Source: Rickettsiales bacterium
Lineage (GTDB): Bacteria > Pseudomonadota > Alphaproteobacteria > Rs-D84
Direction of reading: 5' to 3'
NCBI GenBank assembly: GCA_031263295.1
Contig: JAISGC010000105.1
Coordinates: 1 to 11,282 of the forward strand
DNA length: 11,282 bases
Part shown: positions 4,913 to 11,185 of the stretch, one piece after another
Layout of the letters: every line of letters begins with the position of its first letter
Position numbering within the stretch: position 1 is the first letter of the stretch
Notes under the pieces: generated by a model
Seen by the model: the letters and a program-made list of their open reading frames with translations, nothing else
Database searches by the model: none
Told to the model about the DNA's origin: nothing
Position numbers and translations under genes: made by a program

Positions 4913-6469
4913 CTATCTCAAATTCACATCCGCGAGCGTCGCCGCCGCGCCCACTTCGACATCGGATGCATACAGCTCCGCGCCGTTGGACAGCAGGCGC
5001 AATTTATATTTCCCCGCGGGCACCGCGGCCGAGCCTATCCGTATCGCATTCGGCAAAAGTTTCCACTGGCGCAGGTCCGCGCGGTTCGACGCCTCGACCC
5101 CGCTTGCGAGCCCGCGGAAAGTCGCCGCCGCCGCCGCGACCGCCAGAATCTCGGCCAAGGGATTATTATTTTTCTCGTTCAATGCCCGGACCTGATTGTA
5201 TGTGAAATACGCGGTCGCGGCCGCGCCGACATAGCCCATCGTCGTCCGCGCTATGACTTTGACGCGCTCGGCCGGAAGCTCCGAATCGATTTCATAAAAC
5301 GCCACATCGGACAGAGGCGACGACACGACGATCGGCACGCGGATTTTCGCGCCGGACGCGCCGGTCAGCTCGGCCGTCATCGGCGCGACGGATTTTTCGA
5401 CTATGAACGGCAGCTCGAACTCCAAGCCGTGAAGCAGCGTCCCGACGGCCCAAGTTATAAACGCCATATGCGAGACATTCTTCGCGTTGCCGCCGAAGGC
5501 CGCGGTCAGGAGCCCGGCGACATAACCGCCGCGCAGAATCTCGTCCGCGTTGAATGTCAGCGGATAGACCCGCGCCTGTTTGTCCGCAATGCGCCCGTCT
5601 TTTACGACAACCGCGAAATTATCTTTGCCCGCGTTTTTGATTTTATCGTCGATGTATTTTTCGAGCTCGACCGCGAACGGCGTCGGCTCGATATAATCTT
5701 TTTTCACCGCGGCCTCGGGCAGATTCGCAAGGCGCCGATAATTGTCCGCGAACTTTTCCCACTTTTTATTGAACGCCGGATAGATGTTGTAATTCTTGAA
5801 AAGATTCTCGCGCGCTCTCTTATACAGCACGACCGCGCGCGACCGGTCCACGGACGCGCCGGTGGTCCCGTGCAGAAACGCCGCCCACAAGGATTCGGTT
5901 ATGTCGGATTTATAGCCCGGCCCGCCCGCGGCGTCCGCGCGCAGATTCGCGAACACCGAATCCCATTCGCGCGCGACCGCGATCGCGGCCGTCTTGTGAA
6001 AGCGCCGCTCTTTTTCGTCCAAAATCTTTTCGGGAATCGAGATGCCGTCCGCGGTTTTATACGCCTCGTATTTTCCGCTTTCGCCCAACTCGTAATGAAT
6101 CAGGGACTGATAGAATCTGATATTGGACCTCTCCCAGCCGGTGCCGAAATAGCGCGCGCCGTTGTCATTCAGAAGCCGCGTCGTCCGCGCCTTGAAATAT
6201 TGGTCGGTGTAATTTTTCGCCGCGTCGAACTCCTGCAACGCCTGGTATAATTTGCCCGCGCGGTAAAGCGCCGTGCCGCGCTCCATCCTGCGCAATAATT
6301 CCGAATTATTTTCGGGATAGAACTTGTCGCCGCTCGCGACTTCAACCGCCGCATCGTATTTTCCGGCATCGACATTTTCAATCAACGCCGCGTGCTGCGC
6401 CCGGTTTTCCATCGTGCTGACGCAAGCGGACATCCATAACGCCGAAAATAATATAAGAAGTCTTTTCAT
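4913..6469 (-). CDS. COG3014-like TPR lipoprotein
   Basis: A 518-residue predicted lipoprotein with signal sequence and lipobox MSAC, lipidated at Cys16. Residues about 25-120 form TPR-like helical pairs (GKYDAAVEVA, ERGTALYRAGKLYQALQEFDAAKNY), then N-D-N-G-A-R-Y-F-G-T-G-W-E-R followed by a helical region with conserved aromatic residues. The C-terminal half is predicted mixed alpha/beta with a hydrophobic Gly/Ala-rich section (about 325-360). The order of a TPR part, the FYQSL-IHYELG segment and an E-L-P-F-I-V-like strand fits the uncharacterised COG3014 family, which I remember as being found near LpoB/CsgG-like lipoproteins. Last gene of the four-gene operon, 73 bases behind the LpoB-like gene. 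The gap is almost all palindrome, and no Shine-Dalgarno precedes the ATG. Function unknown. Probably outer-membrane anchored and facing the periplasm. Confidence 0.72.
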   Translation of the reverse strand: MKRLLILFSALWMSACVSTMENRAQHAALIENVDAGKYDAAVEVASGDKFYPENNSELLRRMERGTALYRAGKLYQALQEFDAAKNYTDQYFKARTTRLLNDNGARYFGTGWERSNIRFYQSLIHYELGESGKYEAYKTADGISIPEKILDEKERRFHKTAAIAVAREWDSVFANLRADAAGGPGYKSDITESLWAAFLHGTTGASVDRSRAVVLYKRARENLFKNYNIYPAFNKKWEKFADNYRRLANLPEAAVKKDYIEPTPFAVELEKYIDDKIKNAGKDNFAVVVKDGRIADKQARVYPLTFNADEILRGGYVAGLLTAAFGGNAKNVSHMAFITWAVGTLLHGLEFELPFIVEKSVAPMTAELTGASGAKIRVPIVVSSPLSDVAFYEIDSELPAERVKVIARTTMGYVGAAATAYFTYNQVRALNEKNNNPLAEILAVAAAAATFRGLASGVEASNRADLRQWKLLPNAIRIGSAAVPAGKYKLRLLSNGAELYASDVEVGAAATLADVNLR

Positions 6470-6472
6470 ATT

Positions 6473-6537
6473 TAACGACTAACGACTAGTGACTAACGAC
6501 TAATATTAGTCACTAGTCGTTAGTCGCTAGTCACTAA
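6473..6537. repeat. Palindromic repeat, GACTAAC/GACTAGT heptamers
   Basis: 6477-6496 is a perfect 20-bp inverted repeat of 6506-6525, with a 9-base loop and G/C and A/T pairs continuing outward. It fills nearly the whole gap between the LpoB-like gene's stop (6543) and the next start (6469). Because the units are iterated, several registers of pairing are possible. Confidence 0.92.
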
Positions 6538-6542
6538 AACAT

Positions 6543-7148
6543 TTACCATCCGCCCGACCGCTTGGAATATTTCTGTAAATCATAGGAACCCATAAATATG
6601 ACATTGCTGGTTTCAAGCTCCGTTATGCGGATGTTGACCGAGTATTCCTTGACCGTGCGGCCCGCGAGGGTTTTCGGCTGCATACGCACCGCGCCGAAGA
6701 CGGCGATGTCCGCACCAGATTGCTTGCCGATTTTTTTCGCCTGAGCCGGGTCGACCATTCCGTCGTTCTGATAGGAAATCTCTTTCAAGATTTTTTCGCG
6801 CGCGGCATTGTCGATGATTTGGAATGTGCCCTGGTCGAACAATGCGGTCAGAAGTTTTTCATTCATATCGTCGATGGGAAGATAGGGCTCGGCCGTTCCG
6901 TTCTGCACCTCGCCGACAAACATCTTCGGCGGAGTTTTCCGCGCGGCCAGATATTTTTGCAAGGGCTTGGACGCGTCGAGTTTGTCCATAATCGCGGCGA
7001 TTGCCATATTGGTGTCGGTCTTGACCCACTCGTCGGTGATGGTCGCGGCCTCCTTGTCGGAATCGGACAGATTCACGCGCGCCGTTTCAATCGACGGCCC
7101 GCAGGCCGCCACCGCCAGCAGCGCCGCGAAGATAGTAAGTTTTTTCAT
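6543..7148 (-). CDS. LpoB/CsgG-like penicillin-binding protein activator
   Basis: A 201-residue lipoprotein: signal helix 4-15 and lipobox VAAC with Cys16, then a linker and an LpoB-type domain. The domain shows FVGEVQNGTAEPYLPIDDMNEKLLTALFDQGTFQIID (about 77-113), REKILKEISYQNDGMVDPAQAKKIGKQSGADIAVFGAVR (about 117-155), and a final strand pair ITELETSNVIFMG with the terminal YSKRSGGW. In Enterobacteria LpoB reaches through the peptidoglycan from the outer membrane to activate PBP1b. Here the same role is inferred by family only. It has AAAGGA 6 nt before the ATG, 20 nt after the LPP20 gene. Neighbours are other lipoproteins, so a shared envelope complex is likely. The alternative would be a CsgG-type protein of other function. 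Confidence 0.85.
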   Translation of the reverse strand: MKKLTIFAALLAVAACGPSIETARVNLSDSDKEAATITDEWVKTDTNMAIAAIMDKLDASKPLQKYLAARKTPPKMFVGEVQNGTAEPYLPIDDMNEKLLTALFDQGTFQIIDNAAREKILKEISYQNDGMVDPAQAKKIGKQSGADIAVFGAVRMQPKTLAGRTVKEYSVNIRITELETSNVIFMGSYDLQKYSKRSGGW

Positions 7149-7168
7149 TTCTTTTCCTTTTTGTTTTT

Positions 7169-8065
7169 TTACATCAAATCGAAAATGTTTTCCGCAATAT
7201 ACGCTTTTAATTTCTGAACTGCTTCCGAATCGGTCTGGGACTTGTCGCGGCCGGCCTCGGTTATGGTCGTTTCCAAAACTCCGATTTTCTTTCCGCCTTC
7301 CGCGGCGTCAAGACGCAAAACATATTTATATTTCACGAATCCTTCGACATTTATAAATTGCGACGCCGATGTTATCTTGCCCGCGACGCGGCGCTCAACA
7401 TTCGCGGACGCGATTTTGTTTCCGTTGTCCGACAGCGCCGCCGCGACCGCGGTTTCTATTTCATCGCTGCCGTCGCCCGTGACGGCGATAGAATAAATCT
7501 TGCCGGGCTGATTTCGTATGCGCGCGAAGGCCGCCTGATAGTCCGTGGGCTCGGGAATATTATCGCCGGTCAGAATCAGATACTGGTTGTCCAACTCTTT
7601 CCGCAGCGCCTCGACCCGCATCGCATCGCGCGCGCCGCGCTTGGTGTTCGCGCCGAGATGCCGCTTTATCTCCGCATCCGCCTGATCAATTTTAGTGCGC
7701 AGTTGCTCGGCCGCCACAACCTTGTCCAATTTCGCGAGCGAGTAAAAATCCGCGCCGTCATTATAATTCAAGATTATTTCGACGCCTTCCAAAATCCCGT
7801 TCGCGGAAAGTTGCGTATCGAGGGACGCGCTGCTGCTCGATTCAGTTTCAACGAACCGCGCGGAAGAATCTATGCTGCTGCGAAAAAAGCGCATAATTTC
7901 GGCGCGCGCGTCGGCCTTGGCGCCCGCGGCGGTGGAACCCGCTCCGACCGCGCAGAACTCGGTCTCGCTGCATGCGCCCGCGGGCGCGTCAATCCACGCG
8001 GGCCGGTTTTTCGTCGCCGCCCCGCCGCAACCAGCAAGCAAAAGAATTAGGAATAGTTTTTTCAT
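7169..8065 (-). CDS. LPP20 family lipoprotein
   Basis: A 298-residue lipoprotein with lipobox LAGC, lipidated at Cys13. After it comes the LPP20-type domain: RPAWIDAP (about 21-28), a C-x5-C pair, AVGAGSTAAGAKADARAEIMRFFRSSIDS, and the strand block ILEGVEIILNYNDGADFYSLAKLDK. A second domain (from about 180, KIYSIAVTGDGSDEIETAVAAALSDNG) looks like a small alpha/beta fold with a YKYVLRLDA strand near 250. LPP20 proteins are outer-membrane or surface lipoproteins, first described in Helicobacter, whose molecular role is unclear. It is the second gene of the operon. The only sequence before its ATG is a palindrome arm followed by five A, so there is no Shine-Dalgarno. Confidence 0.8.
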   Translation of the reverse strand: MKKLFLILLLAGCGGAATKNRPAWIDAPAGACSETEFCAVGAGSTAAGAKADARAEIMRFFRSSIDSSARFVETESSSSASLDTQLSANGILEGVEIILNYNDGADFYSLAKLDKVVAAEQLRTKIDQADAEIKRHLGANTKRGARDAMRVEALRKELDNQYLILTGDNIPEPTDYQAAFARIRNQPGKIYSIAVTGDGSDEIETAVAAALSDNGNKIASANVERRVAGKITSASQFINVEGFVKYKYVLRLDAAEGGKKIGVLETTITEAGRDKSQTDSEAVQKLKAYIAENIFDLM

Positions 8066-8067
8066 TT

Positions 8068-8135
8068 TTTAGTGACTAGTGGCTAACGACTAGTGACTAA
8101 CATTAGCCGTCAGTCACTAGTCGTTAGTCGTTAAA
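8068..8135. repeat. Palindromic repeat, GACTAGT/GACTAAC heptamers
   Basis: 8083-8098 is a perfect 16-bp inverted repeat of 8112-8127, with a 13-base loop and G-T-rich pairing further out. It occupies the whole gap between the stop of the upstream lipoprotein gene (8136) and the LPP20 gene start (8065). The arms share the GACTA units with the other copies but differ in order, so it is not a simple duplicate. Confidence 0.9.
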
Positions 8136-8738
8136 TTATTGAAGCTCCGCCCCTATCGCCTTCTCGGCAATATTCTTCGCTTCCTCTTTGGGCGCCTTCA
8201 ACGCGGTCGTCATATTTTCGGCGGCCTGAACAATCGCGGATTCATAGAGGTCCTGCTTCATACGGATAAGAACCTGGCACGAGTAATCGCGATAATCCTT
8301 CGCGGCGCCGAGGTCTTTCTTGTGCGACCTCTGCTCCCAATAGTCTTTGTATTTCTCGGCCCCGCCGATTTTCTTATCGACGACCAAAGCGCGGTCCAAG
8401 GACACCTGCGAGTTTTTGGACACATCCTCGCTTTCCCCCGCGGCCGATTCGATTTCGCGATAGGCGGCCTTTATATTGGACTCGATTGCTGCGGCGAAAT
8501 CATAGCGCGCCTTCGTCTCGGCGGCCGCGCGGCAAAGCGCCTTGGTCGCGCCGGAGGCGAGCGCTTCGTTCTCGCCCAGGAAATATTTCCAGCCGTCGTT
8601 GCCGTGGTTCAGATCCGCGACATAGTCCGCGGCGGCCCATTTCGGGCGGCTGTTTTCGGAGGCGTCGACGATGTCATAATCTTTCTTGAATCCGCCGCAT
8701 GCGCCGAGCGCGAGCGCAATGACCAAATATTTTTTCAT
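8136..8738 (-). CDS. LPP20-like lipoprotein, first gene of operon
   Basis: A 200-residue lipoprotein with lipobox LGAC, lipidated at Cys14. The body resembles the LPP20 layout: SRPKWA (about 30-35), YFLGENEALASGATKALCRAAAETKARYDFAAAIESNIKAAY (about 52-93), followed by a long charged helix and YKDYWEQRSHKKDLGAAKDYRDYSCQVLIRMKQDLY. Two further Cys may form a disulfide. The similar build to the next gene suggests that the pair arose by duplication or works as a heteromer. First gene of the lipoprotein operon, with AAAGGA before the ATG and a promoter at 8766-8793. Exact function unknown. Periplasmic side of the outer membrane inferred. Confidence 0.75.
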   Translation of the reverse strand: MKKYLVIALALGACGGFKKDYDIVDASENSRPKWAAADYVADLNHGNDGWKYFLGENEALASGATKALCRAAAETKARYDFAAAIESNIKAAYREIESAAGESEDVSKNSQVSLDRALVVDKKIGGAEKYKDYWEQRSHKKDLGAAKDYRDYSCQVLIRMKQDLYESAIVQAAENMTTALKAPKEEAKNIAEKAIGAELQ

Positions 8739-8765
8739 ATTGAATCCTTTTGTTTCACGATGGGA

Positions 8766-8793
8766 ATTATAGCATCAAATCCACCGATTGCAA
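8766..8793 (-). promoter_or_regulatory. Promoter of the lipoprotein operon
   Basis: On the minus strand TTGCAA (8788-8793), 16 bp, then TATAAT (8766-8771), preceded by TGC, so it is also an extended -10 element. The predicted leader of about 21 nt carries AAAGGA. The -35 box overlaps the end of the upstream gene and the 12-bp repeat at 8786-8797. Confidence 0.78.
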
Positions 8794-8797
8794 CCGC
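8786..8797. repeat. 12-bp direct repeat, left copy
   Basis: GATTGCAACCGC, identical to 10147-10158. The similarity continues imperfectly for roughly 20 bases on the right. The two copies bracket the two-gene cassette 8797-10108. In both places the central TTGCAA is the -35 box of a promoter, but for opposite strands. Confidence 0.6.
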
Positions 8798-9594
8798 TAA
8801 TCTTCATTTATATATTCCACCGCTATCGAGCAACGACAATTTTCGTGCAGTGGCGGTAACGCTGGTATTTCGTCAAGCGAATCGAAGATAGTCCCGTCCA
8901 ACGCCTCGCATTCGTCACAGGTATTTTCGCCTATTTCCGTATGCCACACATAGACTTTTTCCTGCTTGCGCATTTTGCCTGTTCCGTCGGATTTCATATC
9001 TCCAGGATATTTATCATCGAAATAATCTTTGACTGCCTTCTGTGTGTCATCAAAGCGCGGATTGTCCGGATCCTGATACGCCGGATCATTCATCAACGCT
9101 TTTAACTGCTCATCATTTTTGATCTTCAGATCATCAGACAGCCTTTCGGTTTCGTTTCCCGAGATAAAACCCTCGTGCTGTTTTATTGCCGCAGTCAAAT
9201 CGGCCATCTGCTTTTCTGATAAATCTTTTATATGTTGATCAATATCGAGTTTCGATGCCAGATGCTCCCGATAAGCGCCAGTATCATTGTCTTCCGGCGG
9301 AGCGTATCTGTTCATCGCCTCGCTTACAGTTTCGTTCCCGTGCTTATTCAGCCAGTCTTCCAACGCCTTTTGTCCAGCCTCTTCCGTCGGAAAAACGCCG
9401 TAATTCCACTTGTTGAGCGGATACGCTCCGATTGCCCCGTATTTTATAGCCGCAGCTTCCGAGCCGTAAGATAGATTTCCGGGATTGTTGGTCCTCCAAG
9501 ATATGCTGCCGCCGCTTTTTGTTATTTCATGCAGGCCGTCGTTATAGACAACGGTCCTGTTCGCGGCATCAACATCGGCTTCCCATAATGCCAT
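8797..9594 (-). CDS. Phage-derived protein: muralytic-like N-terminus, MuF-type C-terminus
   Basis: A 265-residue protein without a signal peptide. Residues about 30-145 have the pattern of a domain seen in phage structural/lytic proteins: RTNNPGNL (34-41), a Gly/Ala block with YGVFPTEEAGQKALEDWL, then TVSEAMNRYAPPEDNDTGAY (89-108) and an end in EGF. After a charged linker (150-205) the C-terminus has CDEC (226-229), ALDG, and PPLHENCRC (247-255), the Cys/His signature at the end of Mu gpF / SPP1 gp7 type minor head proteins, which probably binds zinc. The combination of the two halves without the rest of a head protein suggests a domesticated phage product or a secreted effector. AAGGAG precedes the ATG. 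Codons are clearly more AT-rich than in the flanking lipoprotein genes, indicating transfer. It is cotranscribed with the secreted protein 46 bases upstream, which could be its immunity partner (inference). Confidence 0.7.
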   Translation of the reverse strand: MALWEADVDAANRTVVYNDGLHEITKSGGSISWRTNNPGNLSYGSEAAAIKYGAIGAYPLNKWNYGVFPTEEAGQKALEDWLNKHGNETVSEAMNRYAPPEDNDTGAYREHLASKLDIDQHIKDLSEKQMADLTAAIKQHEGFISGNETERLSDDLKIKNDEQLKALMNDPAYQDPDNPRFDDTQKAVKDYFDDKYPGDMKSDGTGKMRKQEKVYVWHTEIGENTCDECEALDGTIFDSLDEIPALPPLHENCRCSIAVEYINED

Positions 9595-9640
9595 AGGTTT
9601 CTCCTTTTTTTGTAAAAATTGGTTTGATTTTTATTCCAAG

Positions 9641-10108
9641 CTAGAACATAGCCGACAATTCGCAATGCTTTCCAGCAAGGGCGGTTTCTTCGACCGGCTT
9701 CCATTCCAAGCCTTCAAGCGAATATTTTTTTCTTATTGCTTCGCGCGGCGTGGCGAAGCTCTCGCCGTTGAAAAAATCCGGCTCGCGCAACAGTATTTTT
9801 GTCAGAAAAAAGTCCCTGCCGATTTTTTCCAATCTTATGACCGATTCGTTGCAATCGACTCCTGGCGTTTCCTTGGCGCGATTTACTCCCTCGAACTTTA
9901 TATTTTCGTATTTTCCGTCTATGTCCAGCGCGAACGCATACATTATATATCCGTGCGCCGTGCCGGATTCCCTGTCGGTTTTTATAATCAGGTCCGAAAC
10001 TCCGTCGCCGTTCAGATCAAGTTTATTGGTTCCGTATTTTATATCTATGATTTCAGAAAACGATGCCGCTGGAAAAAAAATCGAAAGCAAAACAAGCAAT
10101 CTTTTCAT
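9641..10108 (-). CDS. Secreted protein with calcium-loop-like motif
   Basis: A 155-residue protein with a Sec signal peptide (MKRLLVLLSIFFPAASFS, cleavage near 18) and no lipobox Cys, so it is probably soluble in the periplasm. The mature part starts with strands around LDLNGDGVSDLIIKT (30-44), where D31, N33, D35 and D39 match a DxDxDG-type calcium loop, followed by H-G-Y-I-M-Y-A-F-A-L-D, and it carries two Cys (about 104 and 149) that may pair. This outline reminds me of CarG-like carbapenem self-resistance proteins and of single VCBS/FG-GAP units, but I cannot separate the two. It is first in a two-gene unit with the phage-derived protein. If that acts on peptidoglycan, this one would be in the right compartment to guard against it. 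The promoter suggests a leaderless mRNA. There is no Shine-Dalgarno. Confidence 0.7.
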   Translation of the reverse strand: MKRLLVLLSIFFPAASFSEIIDIKYGTNKLDLNGDGVSDLIIKTDRESGTAHGYIMYAFALDIDGKYENIKFEGVNRAKETPGVDCNESVIRLEKIGRDFFLTKILLREPDFFNGESFATPREAIRKKYSLEGLEWKPVEETALAGKHCELSAMF

Positions 10109-10114
10109 TCTTGA

Positions 10115-10143
10115 ATACTATCACAAATTGACAGAAAAATCAA
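10115..10143 (-). promoter_or_regulatory. Promoter of the 10108-8797 cassette
   Basis: On the minus strand TTGATT (10138-10143), 17 bp, then TAGTAT (10115-10120). Only 6 bases separate the -10 box from the ATG at 10108, so transcription should start at the start codon. It lies back to back with, and interleaved near, the trpS promoter. Confidence 0.6.
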
Positions 10144-10146
10144 GCG

Positions 10147-10158
10147 GATTGCAACCGC
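10147..10158. repeat. 12-bp direct repeat, right copy
   Basis: GATTGCAACCGC, identical to 8786-8797, in the divergent promoter region upstream of trpS. It supplies the TTGCAA -35 box of that promoter. Confidence 0.6.
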
Positions 10159-10176
10159 AAATATATTTGATATAAT
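10149..10176 (+). promoter_or_regulatory. Promoter of trpS
   Basis: TTGCAA (10149-10154), 16 bp, then TATAAT (10171-10176) with TGA in front, giving an extended -10 element. Transcription should start near 10183, three bases before the ATG, so trpS would be leaderless. This agrees with the lack of a ribosome-binding site. Confidence 0.75.
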
Positions 10177-10185
10177 CGCAACATT

Positions 10186-11184
10186 ATGAAAAAAGAAAAA
10201 ATAGTTTTGACTGGCGTCAAGCCGACGGGCACGCCGCACCTTGGAAATCTGGTCGGCGCAATGGGCCCGGTCTTGGAGCAGTCGCGGGCGGCGGACAAGT
10301 CCTTTATATTCATCGCGGACCTGCACGCATTGAACGCGATGCGCAATCCGGAAGAATTGCAAAAGCACACGACAGAGGTCGCGGCGATTTATATGGCGCT
10401 CGGGCTCGACACGACGCGGACCGCATTCTTCAAGCAAAGCGATGTGCCCGATGTCGCGGTGCTCTCGACGCTTCTTATGAACATCACGCCAAAGGGTATG
10501 ATGAACCGCGCGCATTCATACAAAGACGCGGTCGCGAAAAATATCGCGGCGGCGGCCGACGACGACGCGGGAATAAATATGGGCCTCTATACCTATCCGG
10601 TTTTGATGGCCGCCGATATTTTGCTTTACGATACCGACATAGTTCCGGTCGGCCGCGACCAGAAGCAGCACCTCGAATTCGCGCGCGACATAGCGGTCTC
10701 GTTCAATGCGCTATACGGCCCGACATTCAAGCTGCCCGAACCATTTATCACCGAAGACACTGGAATTATCCCGGGCCTAGACGGACGGAAAATGTCAAAG
10801 TCTTACGGCAACCAGATTCCGATTATGGATCCGCCGGATGAGTTGCGTAAAAAGATTATGAAAATAATCACCGACAGCGCGCAGCCCGCGGACAAGAAAA
10901 ATCCCGACGAGAACACGATATATTTATTGTATAAACATTTTGCGACGGCGGATGCGGTTGCAGACCTTCGCGCGCGATTTCTCGCGGGCGGGCTTGGATA
11001 CGGCGATGCGAAAAAGATTTTGTTCGAGGCGGTCGATAAATATCTGACCGGCCCGCGCGAGATTTACAAAGACCTGATTGCGCATCCCGAAAAAATCAAA
11101 GCGGCATTGACCGACGGCGCGGCGCGTGCGCGACCGGTCGCGGCGGCGACTTTGGCGCGGGTGCGCGCGGCGATGGGAATATAA
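10186..11184 (+). CDS. trpS: Tryptophanyl-tRNA synthetase
   Basis: A 332-residue class I synthetase of the usual TrpRS length, which charges tRNA-Trp using tryptophan and ATP in the cytoplasm. Signatures: V-K-P-T-G-T-P-H-L-G-N (11-21), the HIGH-type motif; FIFIADLHALN (40-50); MGLYTYPVLMAADILLYD (132-149), which lines the amino-acid pocket; VPVGRDQKQHLE (153-164); and GRKMSKSYGN (200-209), the KMSKS loop. The C-terminal helical anticodon-binding part carries NPDENTIYLLYKHF. No Shine-Dalgarno. A leaderless start from the promoter at 10149-10176 fits. The gene is followed after a single base by the start of a XerC/D-type gene, so both are probably one operon. Confidence 0.97.
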   Translation: MKKEKIVLTGVKPTGTPHLGNLVGAMGPVLEQSRAADKSFIFIADLHALNAMRNPEELQKHTTEVAAIYMALGLDTTRTAFFKQSDVPDVAVLSTLLMNITPKGMMNRAHSYKDAVAKNIAAAADDDAGINMGLYTYPVLMAADILLYDTDIVPVGRDQKQHLEFARDIAVSFNALYGPTFKLPEPFITEDTGIIPGLDGRKMSKSYGNQIPIMDPPDELRKKIMKIITDSAQPADKKNPDENTIYLLYKHFATADAVADLRARFLAGGLGYGDAKKILFEAVDKYLTGPREIYKDLIAHPEKIKAALTDGAARARPVAAATLARVRAAMGI

Positions 11185-11185
11185 A

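Noticed and set aside
5429..6250. 273-codon plus-strand frame opposite the COG3014-like gene, and the 230-codon frame at 7358-8050 opposite the LPP20 gene
   Set aside because: Arg-rich antisense frames typical of GC-rich genes. No start signals or recognisable domains, while the minus-strand genes have signal peptides and lipoboxes.
6473..6537. GACTA palindromes as intrinsic terminators
   Set aside because: No T-tract follows the stems in the direction of transcription, and three of the five lie inside operons whose downstream genes have no other visible promoter.
6473..6537. Strand-specific G-U pairing that would show the palindromes fold only as RNA of one strand
   Set aside because: Shifting the register by one unit gives perfect Watson-Crick pairing, and mismatches in the fixed register favour neither strand consistently.
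9522..9704. 60-codon minus-strand frame between the cassette genes
   Set aside because: It overlaps the ends of both cassette genes out of frame, without a start signal or recognisable product.
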